DNA of 6,791 bases from Caldivirga sp. (GTDB lineage: Archaea; Thermoproteota; Thermoprotei; Thermoproteales; Thermocladiaceae): assembly GCA_028275645.1 (NCBI GenBank), contig JAPWUH010000064.1, positions 1-6,791 on the forward strand, written 5' to 3'. How positions within the stretch are numbered: the first letter of the stretch is position 1; every line of letters begins with the position of its first letter. Positions 3,930 through 6,791 of the stretch are shown one piece after another. The translations under genes and the position numbers were made by a program. The notes beneath the pieces are model-generated. The model did no database searches and was not told the origin of the DNA. It saw nothing but the letters and a program-made list of their open reading frames with translations.

Positions 3930-6365
3930 ATGCATATGGAGGCGAGAACATATACCCTCCTAGCGGTGGCGATAGCAATAGTAATAACGGCGATGTATGG
4001 TGTGGGTGTTGCTCATGCGCAGCAGTCTTACCCTACGTATAATCTTACGGCTATTTGGGGTACGGTGACTGTTGCGCCCTGGCCTTCTACTTGGTGGAAT
4101 CCCTTCGCCCCAGCTAATATACTACCAGGAAACCTCTATATGCCTATTGCTGATTATAATGACCCCACTGGTCAGTGGTGGCCTGTTTTGGCTGAGAATT
4201 GGACTGTCTTCCCTCAGAATCAAACGTTAATCATCTACTTTAGGCATGATATTTACTGGTTTAATGGTACTGCCGTAATACCATTCACCGCATGGGATGC
4301 GTACGCATTCTTCTACATTACAGATAAGGCCTTTCAGGACTGGGAGCCTTGGTTAATGCCCCAGAACGCCGACAAGGACCTAATAGTCCTCAACAACTAC
4401 ACATTATCAATACACTTCGACTACTGGTCATCAACGGGGTGGTACTGGTTACTTATGGAACGCATAGTGAATACGCCATGGCCAGTTTGGGAGAAGGTAG
4501 TCGAGGAACTTAAAACAATGAACGCCTCACAGGCATGGACCTTCGGCCAGGATAACATCAGTAAGCTTGTGGTACCACTATGGTCACTTGCACCCTATTA
4601 TGCTAAGTGGTCTACAAGTCCAACATCAATAGTGTTCGTCCTTGAACCAATGTACTTTGACGGTAAACCGCTTTTAGCCACGTGGAATAAGATAATACCA
4701 TTCCATACATGGCAGTACTACCCACAGATAACGGCTTATAGGGTTTCATCAAGCCTAACAACAAGTGTTGCATTAGCTCTGAAATACGGGAATACGTGGA
4801 TGCCCTCATGGGACCCAACACCAACCTACGCTGCAACATTAGCTAAGGGTGGTTACGGAACAATACTAATCCCAGACATATCAATACTAAGCTTCTCAGT
4901 GGGGACATTCTACCCATTCAACATACCGCAGGTCAGGGAGGCTCTCTTATACATTATTAATAGGACTGCGGCTGCCCTAGCCTGGACCACCATTCAATAC
5001 ACTAAGCCGGTGTTTATTAACGTTCCAGCTCCTGAACCTGATATTGTTCCTGGCTTCTGGTTAACTTACCCTAAGGACATTAGGGAGATGTCGGTCATAA
5101 ACTTTACTCAACCCAACTGGACCTATGCAGCTAAATTGCTTGAGTCCGCCGGCTTATACTACAAGAATGGTCAATGGTACTTACCAAACGGGACGCCGTT
5201 AAAGCTTACGGTGTATATGAGTGGTACTGGTTGGTGGCCAGTCGTTACACAGGCTGTTACATTACAATTGAGTGAATTTGGCATACCAACTAAGATGGAG
5301 GTTCTAGAGACGGGTCTTTGGGACCAACTTTGGCCATGTGATATGGAGGCTAGGGGTGATTGGATGTTTGCCGGCGCTAATAAGGGTGGTATTAATCAAT
5401 TATGGATATACTACGATGAAGCACAGTATACAGCCGGTGCATTGTACCTAGGTGGTTGGTGTGCTAATGGTACCATTACACCTTGGGCCTACCCAATCTT
5501 TAAGCCTGGTACTGATTTAATCGTGGGGTCATATTGTAAGCCATTAACGACAAACCTACCCATACCGAACAACACCATCACATGGTGCATTAACTCAACA
5601 TTCGGCTACATTAACCTAACGAACTGGGAGGATGCAATAAGTGCCGCCACCCCAGGTACTGACACGTATTACGAGTTGGTTAAGGTATTCCATGCATGGT
5701 TCCTCTACTGGGTTCCTGGTGTTGCGATTAGCCAGATTATGCTTGGCCAGACCTTCCCGAAGAGCATGATTGACCCAATGTGGGCCTATGACTGCATTAA
5801 CTACAGTAACCCGAAGTACACTGCGGCAGCCTACTCACTATTCCACGATTGGGCTATGGGTTGGGGTTGGGATGGCTTCGACCCATTCTGGAACATCCTA
5901 ATAGTCATGGGTGCCTTCGCACCTCCCGGTGTTATTCCACCATTAGCCCAAGCAATCATTAATGGTAGCCTCTGGACTAACCCATACTTCCACAAGTGGG
6001 CAGTCTTAATTGGTTTGCCTAATCCTGACCCACAGTTGCAGGCTTGTGTTGCATCATACTTCCACACAACGTACACACCAGTCACAACAACCACGACAAC
6101 TACGACTACAACCACGACGACCACTACTCCAGTCACCACTACATCAACCACTACTGCCACCACGACTACTACTGCTGTTTCAACGGTAACATCAACGGCA
6201 ACAGTAACAAGCACAGCAACCACTACGGCTGTCTCAACAACAACGGCTGTAAGCACGGTAACCGTAACAAAACCAGTAATATCAACAGCACTAATCGCAG
6301 GAATAGTAGTCATTGTAGTAGTGGTAGCAGCAGTAGCAGCCTTAATAGCAATGAGAAGAAGATAA
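3930..6365 (+). CDS. membrane-anchored family 5 (OppA-like) solute-binding protein of an ABC transporter
   Basis: The protein (811 residues from ATG 3930; 809 if ATG 3936, which promoter spacing favours) starts with a signal peptide ending AHA-QQ at residue 30. Its body has the family 5 binding-protein style: an early NPFAPANILPGN segment, LAENWTVFPQNQTLIIYFRHDIYWFNGTAV (87-116), and the region beginning FNIPQVREALLYIINRT, typical of SBP_bac_5. It carries about 17 N-glycosylation sequons and many Trp residues, as in secreted crenarchaeal proteins. A Thr/Ser/Val-rich stalk (about 713-782) leads to a transmembrane helix (about 783-808) ending MRRR, so the protein sits on the outer face of the membrane. 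Crenarchaeal Opp-type systems carry peptides or oligosaccharides; the neighbouring GH130 gene suggests sugar. No permease or ATPase follows: a terminator and an unrelated gene do, so its partners must be elsewhere. Family assignment is firm, ligand unknown. Confidence 0.88.
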   Translation: MHMEARTYTLLAVAIAIVITAMYGVGVAHAQQSYPTYNLTAIWGTVTVAPWPSTWWNPFAPANILPGNLYMPIADYNDPTGQWWPVLAENWTVFPQNQTLIIYFRHDIYWFNGTAVIPFTAWDAYAFFYITDKAFQDWEPWLMPQNADKDLIVLNNYTLSIHFDYWSSTGWYWLLMERIVNTPWPVWEKVVEELKTMNASQAWTFGQDNISKLVVPLWSLAPYYAKWSTSPTSIVFVLEPMYFDGKPLLATWNKIIPFHTWQYYPQITAYRVSSSLTTSVALALKYGNTWMPSWDPTPTYAATLAKGGYGTILIPDISILSFSVGTFYPFNIPQVREALLYIINRTAAALAWTTIQYTKPVFINVPAPEPDIVPGFWLTYPKDIREMSVINFTQPNWTYAAKLLESAGLYYKNGQWYLPNGTPLKLTVYMSGTGWWPVVTQAVTLQLSEFGIPTKMEVLETGLWDQLWPCDMEARGDWMFAGANKGGINQLWIYYDEAQYTAGALYLGGWCANGTITPWAYPIFKPGTDLIVGSYCKPLTTNLPIPNNTITWCINSTFGYINLTNWEDAISAATPGTDTYYELVKVFHAWFLYWVPGVAISQIMLGQTFPKSMIDPMWAYDCINYSNPKYTAAAYSLFHDWAMGWGWDGFDPFWNILIVMGAFAPPGVIPPLAQAIINGSLWTNPYFHKWAVLIGLPNPDPQLQACVASYFHTTYTPVTTTTTTTTTTTTTTTPVTTTSTTTATTTTTAVSTVTSTATVTSTATTTAVSTTTAVSTVTVTKPVISTALIAGIVVIVVVVAAVAALIAMRRR
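6066..6275 (+). repeat. low-complexity ACN repeat encoding the Thr-rich stalk
   Basis: About 210 bp of ACN-rich sequence encode a Thr/Ser/Ala/Val stalk, including 15 consecutive threonines at 6084-6128 and later repeated units of the types TAVST and TVTSTAT. The 15 Thr codons are ACA 4, ACC 3, ACG 4 and ACT 4, so the protein is repetitive while the DNA is not a simple tandem repeat. Long open frames in the other frames here (5831-6400 minus and 6044-6439 plus) are artefacts of the low complexity. Confidence 0.85.
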
Positions 6366-6401
6366 ACACAAACCAAATCCCAACCCTCCTTCAAAATCAA
6401 A

Positions 6402-6415
6402 TTTCTCCTTTTTTC
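6402..6415 (+). terminator. T-rich terminator after the solute-binding protein gene
   Basis: TTTCTCCTTTTTTC, with six consecutive T, lies about 37 bp past the stop codon at 6363-6365 and has no preceding hairpin. Archaeal intrinsic termination relies mainly on such U-rich tracts. It separates the binding-protein gene from the downstream gene. Confidence 0.55.
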
Positions 6416-6428
6416 CTAATCTTTAAAT
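6416..6428 (+). promoter_or_regulatory. TATA promoter of the nucleotidyltransferase gene
   Basis: CTTTAAAT (6421-6428) is a good archaeal TATA box just after the terminator. Its centre predicts a start site near 6450. That is 80 bp before the ATG at 6504, giving a leader of about 50 bases, unlike the near-leaderless genes elsewhere in the window. The extra length is about that of the hairpin remnant lying between. Confidence 0.45.
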
Positions 6429-6451
6429 GTTCATCTTAGGGATGGTTAGTT

Positions 6452-6487
6452 CTGACCCCCTCCCCGCCCTAAAGGGCAAGGTTTGTC
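6452..6487 (-). mobile_element. short remnant of TnpB-type element ends
   Basis: Read on the minus strand, a hairpin CCTTGCCC / TTTA / GGGCGGGG (with two G-T pairs) is followed by AGGGGGTCAGAAC. The end GGGGTCAGAACT is identical to the right end of the mini-element (1847-1858), and the hairpin with its preceding CAAA matches that element's left hairpin (from 1702) at 21 of 24 positions. It therefore looks like a left end joined to a right end, about 36 bp with nothing between, or an eroded right end. TTAGTT occurs on both sides (6446-6451 and 6489-6494). It lies in the leader of the next gene, antisense to it. Confidence 0.55.
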
Positions 6488-6503
6488 ATTAGTTATCACC
6501 GTT

Positions 6504-6791
6504 ATGATGTTTGGAAAAGTTGAAAAATGCTTGTCTCGTTGGCTTGATGTGAGTAGGCCTAGTGTTAAGCCTTACGTGGCGGCCTTATCAATGGTTGCCA
6601 GGGTGTTTAGGGGGAGGGGTGTTGACTTTGTGCTTGTGGGTAGTTTAGTACTTCCCCTGGCTTATGGTATTGATTGGAATGTTCATGATGTTGATGTTTT
6701 CCTGCTTAACAAAAGTACGTTGACTGATGAGGAGTTTTTTGAGGAGGTTGCTAGGGAGAATGATTGGGATGTTGGCTTAACGGCCTTCGGT
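6504..6791 (+). CDS. nucleotidyltransferase-fold protein, 3' end outside window
   Basis: Ninety-six codons are visible before the window ends. FVLVGSLVLPLAYGIDWNVHDVDVFL (42-67) has the signature of the nucleotidyltransferase fold: the G-S pair (G46, S47), a helix, then D62-x-D64, whose acidic residues bind metal and nucleotide. Such small archaeal proteins include MNT-type antitoxins and uncharacterised transferases; the visible part does not decide between them, and no partner toxin gene (HEPN type) is in view. ATG 6504 is followed at once by a second ATG at 6507; the frame is open back to a TGA at 6453-6455, but upstream lies the element remnant, so 6504 or 6507 is the likely start. No Shine-Dalgarno site is apparent. 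It is transcribed separately from the binding-protein gene. Confidence 0.72.
   Translation, partial: MMFGKVEKCLSRWLDVSRPSVKPYVAALSMVARVFRGRGVDFVLVGSLVLPLAYGIDWNVHDVDVFLLNKSTLTDEEFFEEVARENDWDVGLTAFG

Noticed and set aside
4612..4839. Minus-strand open frame inside the binding-protein gene
   Set aside because: Entirely within the supported gene, no motif, no promoter.
5831..6439. Long open frames on the minus strand (5831-6400) and in another plus frame (6044-6439) across the end of the binding-protein gene
   Set aside because: Their translations are dominated by Val runs and by His/Asn-rich runs, the mirror and shifted readings of the ACN-rich stalk code; the real frame has a signal peptide, stalk and membrane anchor.
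6442..6492. Small open frame ATG...TAG (16 codons) just upstream of the nucleotidyltransferase gene, as a leader peptide
   Set aside because: It reads through the inserted hairpin remnant and its ATG lies about 18 bp from the TATA centre, upstream of the predicted transcript start.
1..6791. tRNA, rRNA or C/D-box small RNA genes
   Set aside because: No cloverleaf, rRNA-like stretch or paired C and D boxes outside coding regions was seen by eye.

Overview
The window looks like a chromosomal segment of a hyperthermophilic crenarchaeon of the Thermoproteales type; Vulcanisaeta or Caldivirga would fit, but the genus is a guess. The signs are AT-rich promoters of archaeal BRE/TATA type (CTTATAAAC, CTTAATATAG, CTTAAATAG) placed so close to the start codons that transcripts would have almost no leader, no convincing Shine-Dalgarno sites, heavy use of AGG for arginine, a GTG start, an HTH_10 (bacterio-opsin-activator-type) regulator, and a large secreted solute-binding protein with a Thr-rich stalk and C-terminal membrane anchor.

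Left part (1-1984): an eroded insertion zone. A TnpB gene (94-1485) of IS200/IS605 type has a structured 3' end that should also form its guide RNA (reRNA/omegaRNA). It abuts a broken host gene of unknown function, of which 1437-1703 and 1856-1984 survive. Those two pieces are separated by 152 bp that encode no protein but fold into a series of hairpins. The last of these match the TnpB right end, so this is best read as an orphan omegaRNA-like mini-element. Removing exactly 152 bp rejoins the two host fragments in one reading frame. A further piece of the same host gene may lie before tnpB (2-91).

Middle part (2000-6420): a probable carbohydrate-use cluster. A GH130 family glycoside phosphorylase/hydrolase (2052-3101, +) converges on an HTH_10 regulator (3115-3792, -). 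The regulator is divergent from a family 5 (OppA-like) substrate-binding protein (3930-6365, +). The 137-bp region between those two holds both promoters and a short inverted repeat that could be an operator. Archaeal Opp-type transporters often carry oligosaccharides, so import, cleavage and regulation of a sugar polymer is a reasonable inference. No permease or ATPase gene is present in the window.

Right part (6420-6791): a T-rich terminator, a promoter, then a tiny inverted remnant of the same TnpB-type ends (about 36 bp, minus orientation) lying in the leader of a nucleotidyltransferase-fold gene that runs off the window edge.

The most interesting items are the three traces of one TnpB guide-RNA family in under 7 kb (one with tnpB, two without), and the unusual active site of this TnpB. 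Its expected second catalytic Glu is Gly310, and a candidate replacement, Glu353, lies 43 residues downstream.
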